A DNA stretch of 10,211 nt from Arenicellales bacterium (lineage in GTDB: Bacteria; Pseudomonadota; Gammaproteobacteria; BMS3Bbin11), in the NCBI GenBank assembly GCA_029287965.1, contig JARFQC010000191.1:1-10211 (forward strand), read 5' to 3'. Shown one piece after another: positions 1-6,720 of the stretch (position 1 is the stretch's first letter; each line of letters starts with the position of its first letter). A program made the position numbers and the translations under genes. Below the pieces are notes generated by a model, which did not search any database, had not been told where the DNA came from, and was given only the letters and a program-made list of their open reading frames with translations.

Positions 1-535
1 CTTTCGTCATGCCGAACAGATCAACAGTCATCTGGCAGGCAATGATGTTGACATCTGATTCAACACAGATGTCCCGCAGTTCTGGAATTCCCGCAACGCC
101 GTTGTTCTTGATGGTCTGCTTCATCAGTCCCGTGGCCACGCTTTCGAAACCGGGTACACCCGCCATCACGAGATTGGGAATGTTCCAGTTGATATCTTTG
201 AACCATTGCGGCCCGAAAGGCATCTTCATCGGCATGGCCGGATTACCCAAAGGGCTTATTTTGAGATCAAGATCTTTCTGCAGCAGGTTCAGGCCGTAAA
301 AGGTAAAAAACAGGGTTACCTTCCAGCCCAGCGCTGCGGCAGTCGATGCAATGATGAAGGTCGGGTACGCCCAGTCCAGAGTACCCTTGGTGACCATGAT
401 TGAAAGCTCGGGTGTCCGGCTGCGATCATGCTCAGCCAGCTTTTCAGCGAAGCGCTGGTCAAACCAGGCATTCAGTGCCTCGCTGCTGCCGGCGAGCAGT
501 TCACTCTGTTGTAGCGGATTCGATTCAGTAGTCAT
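1..535 (-). CDS. DsrE2-like sulfur-trafficking protein (DsrE/DsrF/DrsH-like), C-terminus cut by window edge
   Basis: The minus-strand frame is open from the ATG at 535 to the window edge, giving 178 codons with no stop, so the 3' end lies outside. An AGGAGGT ribosome binding site at 542-548, 6 bases from the ATG, supports this start. The product has an N-terminal helical stretch (about 18-38), then a DsrE-type Rossmann-like core starting ELSIMVTKGTLDWAYPTF (43-60) with a hydrophobic strand/helix around 61-80. A Met/Pro-rich segment (98-108) and the conserved C-terminal patch with C157 and C167 (IIACQM) follow. DsrE2-family proteins carry sulfane sulfur as a persulfide on a conserved cysteine and often sit beside rhodanese and TusA genes in sulfur oxidisers. 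C167 is the likeliest acceptor by inference. It lies 24 bases downstream of the HMA-like gene and is probably cotranscribed with it. Family assignment is from recognised sequence pattern, not a search. Confidence 0.85.
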   Translation of the reverse strand, partial: MTTESNPLQQSELLAGSSEALNAWFDQRFAEKLAEHDRSRTPELSIMVTKGTLDWAYPTFIIASTAAALGWKVTLFFTFYGLNLLQKDLDLKISPLGNPAMPMKMPFGPQWFKDINWNIPNLVMAGVPGFESVATGLMKQTIKNNGVAGIPELRDICVESDVNIIACQMTVDLFGMTK

Positions 536-559
536 CGTGCTACCTCCTGCCGGTTACTG

Positions 560-793
560 TCAGATGCCGATCAACTCCGCATGCACGCCCTGACCGGTTA
601 CCCGTTCAAGTATGTCATGTGATGATGTGACATCCGGGTTGTACTCGACTAGCGCCAGGTGAGGTGTGTTGTCAGCGTTGTGAACGCTAACGACACCTTC
701 CAGCGCACGCAGGCTATCCTCCACGGTGCCCCGCTGCTCGCTGCTAAGGTTCTCGTCAATATGAATGGTTACGTCTGCTAGTTGAATATCCAT
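560..793 (-). CDS. Small HMA-fold-like protein lacking the metal-binding CxxC
   Basis: A 77-residue protein with an ideal AGGAGGT ribosome binding site at 798-804, 4 bases from the ATG. The pattern VTIHIDENLSSEQRGTVEDSLRALEGVVSVHNA, then LALVEYNPDVTSSHDILERVTGQGVHAELI, fits the beta-alpha-beta-beta-alpha-beta arrangement of heavy-metal-associated (HMA/CopZ-like) domains. These domains normally bind Cu or Zn through a CxxC in the first loop. Here that loop (about residues 13-20) has no cysteine and the whole protein contains none, so classical metal transfer is unlikely. It probably forms an operon with the downstream DsrE2-like gene (24-base gap) and may serve as a partner or adaptor in sulfur transfer; that role is inference. 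No closer functional name can be supported. Confidence 0.8.
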   Translation of the reverse strand: MDIQLADVTIHIDENLSSEQRGTVEDSLRALEGVVSVHNADNTPHLALVEYNPDVTSSHDILERVTGQGVHAELIGI

Positions 794-797
794 ACTT

Positions 798-804
798 ACC
801 TCCT
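798..804 (-). promoter_or_regulatory. Consensus ribosome binding site of the HMA-like gene
   Basis: AGGAGGT on the minus strand, 4 bases from the ATG at 793. A matching AGGAGGT at 542-548 precedes the DsrE2-like gene. Both genes therefore have near-perfect Shine-Dalgarno sequences, unlike most other genes in the window, suggesting high translation. Confidence 0.8.
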
Positions 805-873
805 GCTTTTATGTTTATTTATTCAGGCGGTGTGTATGGAAAAACAGACGCCCGAATAGTACTTGGGAAGTGC

Positions 874-896
874 TGTTGTTGCTTTGTGCAACAACA
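874..896. promoter_or_regulatory. Perfect inverted repeat, candidate operator upstream of the HMA-like/DsrE2 genes
   Basis: The arms TGTTGTTGC (874-882) and GCAACAACA (888-896) are perfect complements around a 5-base centre, TTTGT. The repeat lies 81 bases upstream of the HMA-like start codon. On the minus strand a TATAGT hexamer (904-899) immediately precedes it and could be a -10 box, placing the start of transcription inside the palindrome, as with a repressor operator. The -35 region is poor. As a plus-strand hairpin it is followed by T8 (908-915) only after 11 bases and no plus-strand gene precedes it, so a terminator role is unlikely. Operator function is inference. Confidence 0.45.
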
Positions 897-1011
897 ATAC
901 TATACCCTTTTTTTTACTATTGGAATCTTCCTGCGCAGGCGCTTCGACCGGACGCTCAGCGCAGGGATTCAGGGCTGATGCTAGCGGCCCGTTGGCGCAG
1001 GAGTATGCCGG

Positions 1012-2310
1012 CTAGGGGCGCTTATCAATCGGTATATAGTCGCGTTTCTCATGCCCCACGTATAGCTGGCGCGGCCGCCCGATACGCTGTTCCGGGTCGT
1101 CCATCATTTCCATCCACTGGGCAATCCAGCCAACCGTCCGCGCCATGGCGAAAATAACGGTGAACATGTTTACCGGTATGCCCATGGCACGCATGATGAT
1201 ACCGGAATAGAAGTCTACATTCGGGTACAGCTTCCGTTCACTGAAATAATCATCCTCCAGTGCGATGCGTTCCAGTTCCAGGGCAGTGTCGAACAGCGGA
1301 TCGTCTGATACCCCCATGTCATCGAGCAGTTCATGACAGGCATCTCGGATCAGTGTCGCGCGGGGATCGAAGTTCTTGTATATCCGGTGGCCGAAACCCA
1401 TCAGGCGATAGGGATCGTTCTTGTCCTTGGCCCGCTTGATGAATTTCGGGATGTTTTTAGGGTCCTCGATTTCATTCAGGGTGCGAATGACAGCCTCGTT
1501 GGCACCACCATGGGCAGGCCCCCACAGCGATGCTATACCTGCACAGATGCTGGCAAACGGATTGGCCAGCGAAGAACTGGCCAGGCGCACCGAGGATGTG
1601 CTCGCATTCTGCTCGTGATCTGCGTGCAGGATAAGTATCAGATTGAGCGCCTTGGCATGGATCGGATTGATTTCGTACGGCGCTGTCGGCACCGCAAACA
1701 TCATGTAGAGAAAGTTTTCCGAATAGTTGAGGGAATTGGTCGGATAGTTGAACGGCTGTCCCATAGAGTACTTGTAGCTGTCTGCAGCCAGCGTTGGCAT
1801 CTTGGCTATCAGGCGATGAGCGGAGATCTCACGATGACGCGGACTCGAGACATCTGTCGAATCATGGTAGAAGGCCGACATGGCGCCTACGGCGCCGACC
1901 AGGAACGCCATCGGATGGGCATCATGCCAGAAACCACGGTAAAAGCTGCGCATGCCTTCATGTACCATGGTGTGGTCGCCGATGTTGCGCTCGAAGGTCT
2001 GCAGCTGCGTTGTGGAGGGAAGTTCACCGTTCAGCAGCAGATAACAGACTTCCAGGTAGTTGCTCTTCGCAGCAAGTTGCTCGATCGGGTAGCCACGGTA
2101 CATCAGGATCCCCGTATCGCCATCGATATAGGTGATGTAGCTGCTGCAGGTTGCCGTCGACACAAAGCCGGGATCGTAGGTAAACATGCCTAGTTCGGCA
2201 TACATCTTGCGGACATCGAATACAGCCGGGCCATGTGTTCCGCGGAGGATGGGCAAGTCAACACGTTTGCCGGTCGTGTTGTCGATAATCGTTACAGTTT
2301 CTTCAGCCAT
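1012..2310 (-). CDS. gltA: Citrate synthase, type II (hexameric)
   Basis: Condenses acetyl-CoA and oxaloacetate to citrate, the entry step of the TCA cycle, in the cytoplasm. The 432 residues match the type II family (E. coli 427). Visible landmarks are the N-terminal beta domain (about 1-50), GDTGILMYRGYPIEQLA (64-80), HADHEQNAST (229-238), GPAHGGANEA (264-273) with H267, MGFGHRIYKNFDPR (304-317) with H308, and NVDFYSG (364-370) with D366. H267, H308 and D366 correspond to the E. coli catalytic residues H264, H305 and D362. The ATG at 2310 has an AAGGA site about 6 bases upstream. It starts 44 bases after the nadA stop on the same strand and may be cotranscribed with it, though this is not a neighbour pair I recognise as standard. 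I see no convincing intrinsic terminator in 936-1011. Confidence 0.98.
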   Translation of the reverse strand: MAEETVTIIDNTTGKRVDLPILRGTHGPAVFDVRKMYAELGMFTYDPGFVSTATCSSYITYIDGDTGILMYRGYPIEQLAAKSNYLEVCYLLLNGELPSTTQLQTFERNIGDHTMVHEGMRSFYRGFWHDAHPMAFLVGAVGAMSAFYHDSTDVSSPRHREISAHRLIAKMPTLAADSYKYSMGQPFNYPTNSLNYSENFLYMMFAVPTAPYEINPIHAKALNLILILHADHEQNASTSSVRLASSSLANPFASICAGIASLWGPAHGGANEAVIRTLNEIEDPKNIPKFIKRAKDKNDPYRLMGFGHRIYKNFDPRATLIRDACHELLDDMGVSDDPLFDTALELERIALEDDYFSERKLYPNVDFYSGIIMRAMGIPVNMFTVIFAMARTVGWIAQWMEMMDDPEQRIGRPRQLYVGHEKRDYIPIDKRP

Positions 2311-2354
2311 TCTTTTTCCTTGTGACGCTGGATGAAAAGTATACCAGATGCGCT

Positions 2355-3464
2355 TCAGGCAAGGTTCCCGCCCCGCAGCCGGGCATCCCTGGCTGCGGCG
2401 AAGTCGAGCATGCGCTGAATAGGGATGACCGCCTTTTCGCGGACTGGACCGTCAATTACAACCTCTCTGCCGCCATGCTCGAGCACGTCTACCAGGCGTT
2501 CCAGGCTGTTCATGGCCATCCAGGGACAGTGACCGCAAGAAGTACAGGTAGCGCCGACACCCTTGGTCGGGGCCTCGAGCAGTTCCTTGCCGGACCCGGC
2601 CGCTTCACGCATCTTGAAGAAAATTCCCCGGTCGGTCGCCACGATGAAACGCCTGGCCTCCAGGGTTTTGACCGCATTGATCAACGCGGTCGTTGAACCG
2701 ACAACATCGGCGAGCTTGATGACATCACGTGGCGACTCGGGATGCACCAGTACTTTCGCATCCGGATAGCGCTGCTTCATTTCCTGCAGTTCATGGCTGC
2801 GGTATTCGTCATGCACGACACAGATGCCGCCCCACAGCAGCATGTCGGCACCGGTCTGCTCCCGGATGTAGTCGCCGAGATGCCGGTCCGGCGCCCAGAT
2901 CAGTTTTTCACCCCGGGCAGTCAGGTGACTGACGATATCCAGGGCAATGCCCGAGGTAACAACCCAGTCCGAGCGCGCTTTCACCTCGGCGCTGGTGTTG
3001 GCATAGACGACGACCTTGCGATCCGGATGGGCATCGCAGAATTGGCTGAAACGGTCTATCGGACAGGACAGGTCGAGCGAACAGGTCGCATCGTCCTCAA
3101 CCATCAGCACGCGTTTTTCCGGATTCAGAATCTTGGCCGTTTCACCCATGAAACGCACGCCTGCCACGACCAGCAAATCGGCATCGCTGGCATGACCGAA
3201 CCGCGCCATTTCCAGCGAATCGGCAACATGGCCGCCCGTTTCCAGTGCCAGCGCCTGCAAATCGTCATCCACATAGTAATGGGCAACCAGCACGGCATTT
3301 TTCTCTGCCAGCAACGCAGCAGCACGCTGGAACAATACATCGCGTTGGGTGGCATCCAGTGGCAGCGGGCAGGTCACCTCTGCGGCAAGCTTCTCGATAC
3401 GATTGAGCTCAGCCTGCGAAATAGTACTGCTGTAGTCTTCAGTGTTGTTGTCGGGATATGACAT
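2355..3464 (-). CDS. nadA: Quinolinate synthase A, [4Fe-4S] enzyme of NAD biosynthesis
   Basis: Condenses iminoaspartate (from NadB) with dihydroxyacetone phosphate to quinolinate in de novo NAD synthesis. The 369 residues are slightly longer than E. coli NadA (347), mostly at the N-terminus. Diagnostic segments are AHYYVDDDLQALALETGG (61-78), VAGVRFMGETAKIL (100-113), TCSLDLSCP (127-135), WGGICVVHDEY (211-221), HPESPRDV (241-248), STTALINAV (257-265) and CTSCGHCPWMAMN (307-319). By comparison with E. coli (C113, C200, C297), the cluster ligands should be C128, C215 and C313, the last being the third Cys of the CxxCxxC. The ATG at 3464 has only a weak ribosome binding site. It diverges from the DUF3530 gene across 93 bases that contain a good -10 hexamer for this strand, and is followed by gltA. 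NadB and NadC are not in the window. Confidence 0.98.
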   Translation of the reverse strand: MSYPDNNTEDYSSTISQAELNRIEKLAAEVTCPLPLDATQRDVLFQRAAALLAEKNAVLVAHYYVDDDLQALALETGGHVADSLEMARFGHASDADLLVVAGVRFMGETAKILNPEKRVLMVEDDATCSLDLSCPIDRFSQFCDAHPDRKVVVYANTSAEVKARSDWVVTSGIALDIVSHLTARGEKLIWAPDRHLGDYIREQTGADMLLWGGICVVHDEYRSHELQEMKQRYPDAKVLVHPESPRDVIKLADVVGSTTALINAVKTLEARRFIVATDRGIFFKMREAAGSGKELLEAPTKGVGATCTSCGHCPWMAMNSLERLVDVLEHGGREVVIDGPVREKAVIPIQRMLDFAAARDARLRGGNLA

Positions 3465-3511
3465 GTGAAAGAGGTTTGCCGCAGGGGGTTGGATAGACTA
3501 GATTTAAGCGG

Positions 3512-3517
3512 ATTATA
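3512..3517 (-). promoter_or_regulatory. Candidate -10 box of nadA
   Basis: A perfect TATAAT on the minus strand would put the start of transcription about 40 bases ahead of the nadA ATG. The -35 positions (around 3535-3540) match poorly, so promoter strength or an activator requirement is uncertain. Confidence 0.4.
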
Positions 3518-3557
3518 GCGCGAAACAAACCCGATAACCCCGCCAGGAAATAATGAC

Positions 3558-4343
3558 ATGAATACCAGACATCTTGCTGCAGGTTTCGCCGTCTGCATGA
3601 TCATGCTTGCCTCACCGTTATCACAAGCCTCTGACATCGAGAAGGAAAAACGCTGGGCTGACCAGATTATCGACGCGCTGTTTGATGGAGAACCCGTCAC
3701 ACTCAATGCCGACAAACAGGATTTTCTCGCTATATATACCGGCGCAGCGGACGGCGGCACGGCCAACGCGGCCATCGTTATGCACGGGATTGGCGTACAT
3801 CCCGACTGGGACCAGGTCGTAAAACCTCTGCGAGTAGGCCTGGCAGAACGCGGCTGGTCGACGCTGTCCCTGCAAATGCCCATCCTTGAAAACGGCGCAG
3901 CTGAAGAAAAGTATGTACCGTTGATGGCGGAGGTCCCGGGCCGCATCAATGCCGGCCTGGAATACCTGAAAAGCCAGGGCGCCACGCGCATTGTCATCAT
4001 CGGCCACAGTCTCGGCGCGGCCATGGCTGCCAGTTACCTGGCGGGCAGCCAGGATCCGGCCATCATTGGATTCGTCGGCATCGGCATGAACACGTCTGAA
4101 ACGCTGGTTGAACTGGACTCGATCACTTCACTCAAAAAAATCACTATTCCGGTCTTCGATTTGTACGGCGAATCTGACCTTGCGGCGGTGATCAACTCCG
4201 CGCCACAACGGCTGGAGGTCATTACCGCTCAAGGCAACGCAAATTCATCGCAACGCCAGGTTGACCAGGCGGACCATTTCTTCAACGACATGGATACGCC
4301 ACTGGTAGGCCTCGTCCTGAGCTGGATGAACGACCTGCCATGA
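3558..4343 (+). CDS. Exported alpha/beta hydrolase, DUF3530 family
   Basis: A 261-residue protein beginning with a signal peptide (MNTRHLAAGF, hydrophobic to about residue 20, likely cleaved after SQA at 24), so it should act in the periplasm. The rest is an alpha/beta-hydrolase fold: IVMHGIGVHPDW (73-84) carries the oxyanion-hole HG, then the nucleophile elbow GHSLG (149-153) with S151. An acidic residue in LYGESD (likely D207) and H240 in QADHFF complete a probable Ser-Asp-His triad. I recognise the pattern as DUF3530, whose substrates I do not know; esterase, lipase or peptidase activity is open. The ATG at 3558 has an AGGAAA site about 6 bases upstream. Its stop overlaps the start of the next gene as ATGA, implying translational coupling with the DUF2788 protein. 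Confidence 0.85.
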   Translation: MNTRHLAAGFAVCMIMLASPLSQASDIEKEKRWADQIIDALFDGEPVTLNADKQDFLAIYTGAADGGTANAAIVMHGIGVHPDWDQVVKPLRVGLAERGWSTLSLQMPILENGAAEEKYVPLMAEVPGRINAGLEYLKSQGATRIVIIGHSLGAAMAASYLAGSQDPAIIGFVGIGMNTSETLVELDSITSLKKITIPVFDLYGESDLAAVINSAPQRLEVITAQGNANSSQRQVDQADHFFNDMDTPLVGLVLSWMNDLP

Positions 4344-4546
4344 CGGTAGCCGAGTTCGAAAACTATGCCCTGAATATCACCCTGACGATATTCATGCTCT
4401 GGATGGTGGCCATCATCTGGAAGCTGGGCAAGGATTCAGGGGGTGGCCGCTGGGCGTACATCGCCCTGTTCCTGGCGCTCGGACTCGGCTTTCTCGGCTT
4501 TATTGCGAAACTCGTACTGGTCGAGTTCGTTCTCGATATCGACTAA
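4340..4546 (+). CDS. Small two-helix inner-membrane protein, DUF2788 family
   Basis: A 68-residue protein with two hydrophobic helices (about 10-28 and 38-63) joined by a short polar, Gly-rich loop KLGKDSGGGRW (28-38). The closing pattern LALGLGFLGFIAKLVL resembles DUF2788, a gammaproteobacterial family of unknown function. The ATG (4340-4342) overlaps the TGA of the hydrolase gene by 4 bases, so it is very likely cotranslated with it; the hydrolase would be outside the inner membrane and this protein in it. It converges with djlA across 45 bases in which I see no clear terminator. No catalytic motif is visible. Confidence 0.8.
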   Translation: MTVAEFENYALNITLTIFMLWMVAIIWKLGKDSGGGRWAYIALFLALGLGFLGFIAKLVLVEFVLDID

Positions 4547-4591
4547 TCCGCGCAGCAGCTTGCGGGGATGGCGAAGATCCGCCCGGCGTGT

Positions 4592-5374
4592 TTAGCCCCT
4601 GCTCTTCTTGACTAACTCGTATGCTGCCCGGATTTCCTGGGTCTTCTCGGTGGCGATTTTCATCATCTCTTCCGGCAGCCCCTTGGCGACCAGCTTGTCC
4701 GGATGATGACGCGACATCAACACTCGATAGGCCTTCTTGATCTCGCGGTCACTGGCCTGGGGTGATACCTCAAGAATGGCGTAGGCATCTTCCAGTGACA
4801 TGCGGGCACTGCCCCTGGCACCGCCATGGTGTTGCTCCGCCCCGGCAGCGCCCAGCAGTGCCTCGAACTCCTGCTCCGGCACACCGAGACTGATACAGAT
4901 ATGACGCAGCAGATCGCGTTCTTTCGGATGCAGTGATCCATCGGCGAAGGCAGCTTGCATCTGTATCTCGATGAACAGGCGTATCAGGGTCTGGCGGCGA
5001 TGGCATTCACGGCGGAACTGGCGCAGCACGTCATCCAATGGGAAGCCGTCGTACTTGCCCTTGTTAAACAGCTCAATCGCCGCCTTGCGCATATCACCCG
5101 ACAGGTTCATGGATTCCATGACCTGCTCGGCAGCCTTTATCTCATCCTTGCTGACACGCCCGTCAGCCTTGGCCACGTGGCCCATGACAGAAAAGGTCGC
5201 AGTGAAAAAGGCAGTCTGTACACGTTCCTGGTCACCCGGCTCCCAGCCGCCTGCGTCCAGCGTCTTTATGCCTGAATCGAACTGGTGGCCGATGGTTGCA
5301 CCGATGAGGGCCCCGAGCGGCCCACCCAGCATAAAGCCGAAGGCGCCGCCGGCTATCTTCCCCCACCAGCTCAT
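4592..5374 (-). CDS. djlA: DjlA-type membrane-anchored J-domain co-chaperone
   Basis: A 260-residue protein (E. coli DjlA is 271) with the DjlA order of domains. It has an N-terminal single transmembrane segment rich in Gly (WGKIAGGAFGFMLGGPLGALIGATIG, about 4-29), a TerB-like helical domain (about 54-170, with KADGRVSKDEI and FADGSLHPKE), a short Gly/His linker (about 176-190) and a C-terminal J domain (about 193-258). The invariant HPD tripeptide is H224-P225-D226. J domains stimulate DnaK ATPase activity; DjlA presents its J domain to cytoplasmic DnaK from the inner membrane and affects envelope stress and capsule signalling in E. coli. The ribosome binding site is weak (GGGATG at 9-14 bases). 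It appears monocistronic: convergent to the DUF2788 gene and separated from the DUF2892 genes by a strong terminator. Confidence 0.95.
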   Translation of the reverse strand: MSWWGKIAGGAFGFMLGGPLGALIGATIGHQFDSGIKTLDAGGWEPGDQERVQTAFFTATFSVMGHVAKADGRVSKDEIKAAEQVMESMNLSGDMRKAAIELFNKGKYDGFPLDDVLRQFRRECHRRQTLIRLFIEIQMQAAFADGSLHPKERDLLRHICISLGVPEQEFEALLGAAGAEQHHGGARGSARMSLEDAYAILEVSPQASDREIKKAYRVLMSRHHPDKLVAKGLPEEMMKIATEKTQEIRAAYELVKKSRG

Positions 5375-5412
5375 CGCTGCATCCCGTTATTCATATATTT
5401 ATTCCTGTTCAC

Positions 5413-5443
5413 AAAAAAGGCGCTGCATGCGCAGCGCCTTTTT
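5413..5443 (-). terminator. Strong intrinsic terminator, symmetric (bidirectional)
   Basis: Arms GGCGCTGC (5419-5426) and GCAGCGCC (5431-5438) pair perfectly around a 4-base loop. They are flanked by A6 (5413-5418) and T5 (5439-5443), which extend the stem and give a U-tract on either strand. On the minus strand it lies 24 bases past the stop of the last DUF2892 gene, ending the run that starts at MEMO. It also insulates djlA. Confidence 0.92.
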
Positions 5444-5466
5444 ATAACCGATTAGCCTGCCAGTCG

Positions 5467-5667
5467 CTAGGCGGGCTGCCGCTCCTTCAAGCCAAGCGCT
5501 TTGAGGATATTGACCAGCGGACAAAATCCGGTAAAAGCTGACTGCAGCATGTTCACACCCACGAATACGCTGAGCCACATCCAGACCGGGCTGACGTAAT
5601 GAGTCAGTAACACGCTGAGCAGTATCATCGTGCCGGCAACGGCAAAAACGATTCTGTCGATAGTCAT
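5467..5667 (-). CDS. DUF2892 (YgaP-like) membrane protein, second of a tandem pair
   Basis: A 66-residue protein with two hydrophobic helices (about 5-22 and 27-46) and the signature GFCPLVNILKALGL (47-60), with C49 at the cytoplasmic or membrane edge. In E. coli YgaP a DUF2892 membrane hairpin is fused to a rhodanese domain and linked to sulfur or thiocyanate handling; stand-alone DUF2892 proteins have no assigned activity. The start ATG at 5667 has a GGAGG site at 5676-5680, which overlaps the end of the preceding gene; the two genes are 3 bases apart, so translation is coupled. It shares GFCP and general design with its neighbour but differs elsewhere, consistent with an old duplication. 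Confidence 0.88.
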   Translation of the reverse strand: MTIDRIVFAVAGTMILLSVLLTHYVSPVWMWLSVFVGVNMLQSAFTGFCPLVNILKALGLKERQPA

Positions 5668-5670
5668 GGC

Positions 5671-5865
5671 TCAGGCCTCCTTGCTCTTGGCGCTGTTCAG
5701 GCCAAGCAGTGTATAGGCAGGGCAAAAGCCAATCAGGGCTGTGGCCAGGGGTACCAGGCCGATCCAGCCCCATGGCGTCTGGGGGCCGACGAAGACCAGC
5801 GATATCAGCACGGCGCCTACTGCGATGCGTAAAATTCTGTCGATGTTTCCAACATTCTTGTTCAT
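5671..5865 (-). CDS. DUF2892 (YgaP-like) membrane protein, first of a tandem pair
   Basis: A 64-residue protein, MNKNVGNIDRILRIAVGAVL..., with two hydrophobic helices (about 11-27 and 33-50) and the family signature GFCPAYTLLGL (46-56), with C48. The opening NVGNIDRILRI is typical of DUF2892. I chose the ATG at 5865 because GGAGGA (5873-5878) lies 7 bases upstream; an in-frame TTG at 5871 would sit almost on that site. It is preceded by a 104-base gap after the crp-like gene. In YgaP the equivalent hairpin accompanies a rhodanese domain, so a role in membrane sulfur handling is plausible but unproven. No rhodanese is encoded in the window. Confidence 0.88.
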   Translation of the reverse strand: MNKNVGNIDRILRIAVGAVLISLVFVGPQTPWGWIGLVPLATALIGFCPAYTLLGLNSAKSKEA

Positions 5866-5872
5866 GAACAAA

Positions 5873-5878
5873 TCCTCC
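5873..5878 (-). promoter_or_regulatory. Ribosome binding site fixing the start of the first DUF2892 gene
   Basis: GGAGGA on the minus strand, 7 bases from the ATG at 5865. It excludes the upstream in-frame TTG at 5871, which would leave almost no spacing. Confidence 0.75.
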
Positions 5879-5969
5879 GGATCTAGTGAATGGTTGCTGT
5901 CCCTGCATGCAGCAGATCAAGGCTGGGCCCGATTGTGTATGACCGGGAGGAGGCTTGTCTGTAACTTCG

Positions 5970-6689
5970 TCACAAATGTCCGGAAACGTGCCTTTCAATG
6001 GAAAGGCGGTCGACGAGACTGATTTTTCCACGCGACAATCCGATCCAGCCGCGTCGCTCAAATTCTTTCAACTGGCGGCTGACCACCTCCCTGGCCGTTC
6101 CCAGGTCAGCCGCCATTTCCTGGTGCGTGCGGTTTACTTCATCATGCTCGGCCCGGTCGAGCAGGTACTGGCTGAGCCGAATGTCCATCTTGCCGAATGC
6201 AACATCCTCGACCAGCATGATCAATTCGCCGATGCGCTTGCCATAGCTGGAGAAAACGAAATGCCTGAAGCCCTCTGAACCGGCAATACCGGAATCAAAC
6301 CGGGGCACGGGAATACTGATCGCACGGACATCTGTTTCTGTGACGCCTTCCGCCGGATAGCGCTGGTGGCTGAGCAGGCAGGACGTGGTCAGGATGCACG
6401 CTTCACCGGATTTCACTCGGTAAAGCACTATTTCACGACCATTTTCCGCAATTTTCTGGACCCTGACTGAACCGTCTATGACAAACAGGTAGTTCTGGCA
6501 GCCGTCGCCATCCCTGAAAACCGTGGTTCCCGCGGGAATTTCTACCGGCCTCGCCGACGCCAGGACGTCCTGCCATACCGGGTCGTCAAGGTCGCGCAGC
6601 TGGGGGAACTGGTTCAGCCATTCCTCGATGACATCACGATCGTACTTGGGTGCGGGGGGAACCTCGAACTGGTCCTGTTCATGTGCCAT
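5970..6689 (-). CDS. Crp/Fnr-family transcriptional regulator without FNR cluster cysteines
   Basis: A 239-residue protein with a leading helical extension (about 1-35), a cyclic-nucleotide-binding-type beta barrel (about 45-130: VFRDGDGCQNYLFVIDGSVRVQ, then GREIVLYRVKSGEACILTTSCLL), a long dimerisation helix (about 140-165) and a winged HTH. In the HTH, THQEMAADLGTAREVVSRQLKEFERRGWI spans 188-216. The N-terminal Cx2Cx5C of FNR is absent. Only three cysteines occur, C64, C98 and C104, the last two in the effector-barrel region, which could make it thiol- or persulfide-responsive; that is inference. The ligand-contact residues typical of cAMP-binding CRP are not obvious. It follows fnr by 31 bases and precedes the DUF2892 pair, its most obvious targets. 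The ATG at 6689 lacks a good ribosome binding site. Confidence 0.93.
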   Translation of the reverse strand: MAHEQDQFEVPPAPKYDRDVIEEWLNQFPQLRDLDDPVWQDVLASARPVEIPAGTTVFRDGDGCQNYLFVIDGSVRVQKIAENGREIVLYRVKSGEACILTTSCLLSHQRYPAEGVTETDVRAISIPVPRFDSGIAGSEGFRHFVFSSYGKRIGELIMLVEDVAFGKMDIRLSQYLLDRAEHDEVNRTHQEMAADLGTAREVVSRQLKEFERRGWIGLSRGKISLVDRLSIERHVSGHL

Positions 6690-6720
6690 GCGATGGGTAA
6701 TCCGGGCTGTCCGCGTCCTG

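Noticed and set aside
874..915. Hairpin 874-896 plus the T8 run as a plus-strand terminator
   Set aside because: Eleven bases separate the stem from the T-run and no plus-strand gene lies upstream.
930..965. Imperfect GC-rich repeat (CCTGCGC/GCGCAGG) as a gltA terminator
   Set aside because: The stem is interrupted and no T-run follows on the minus strand.
1333..2193. A 286-codon open frame on the plus strand inside gltA
   Set aside because: It is the antisense of a clear citrate synthase gene in GC-rich DNA; the translation resembles no family and has no ribosome binding site.
2742..3461. A 239-codon open frame on the plus strand inside nadA
   Set aside because: Antisense to a fully conserved quinolinate synthase; the length is explained by codon-bias shadowing.
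5375..5412. A djlA promoter (TTGTGA, 17-base spacer, AATAAC)
   Set aside because: The start of transcription would fall too close to the ATG to leave room for a ribosome binding site, and both boxes match weakly.
5917..5935. Possible FNR box ahead of the DUF2892 genes
   Set aside because: The minus strand has TTGAT, but the second half reads TGCAT instead of ATCAA, so it is only a half-site.
5399..6061. A 220-codon minus-strand frame spanning both DUF2892 genes and the terminator
   Set aside because: It runs through a strong terminator and two recognised genes in another frame; its translation is low-complexity shadow sequence.
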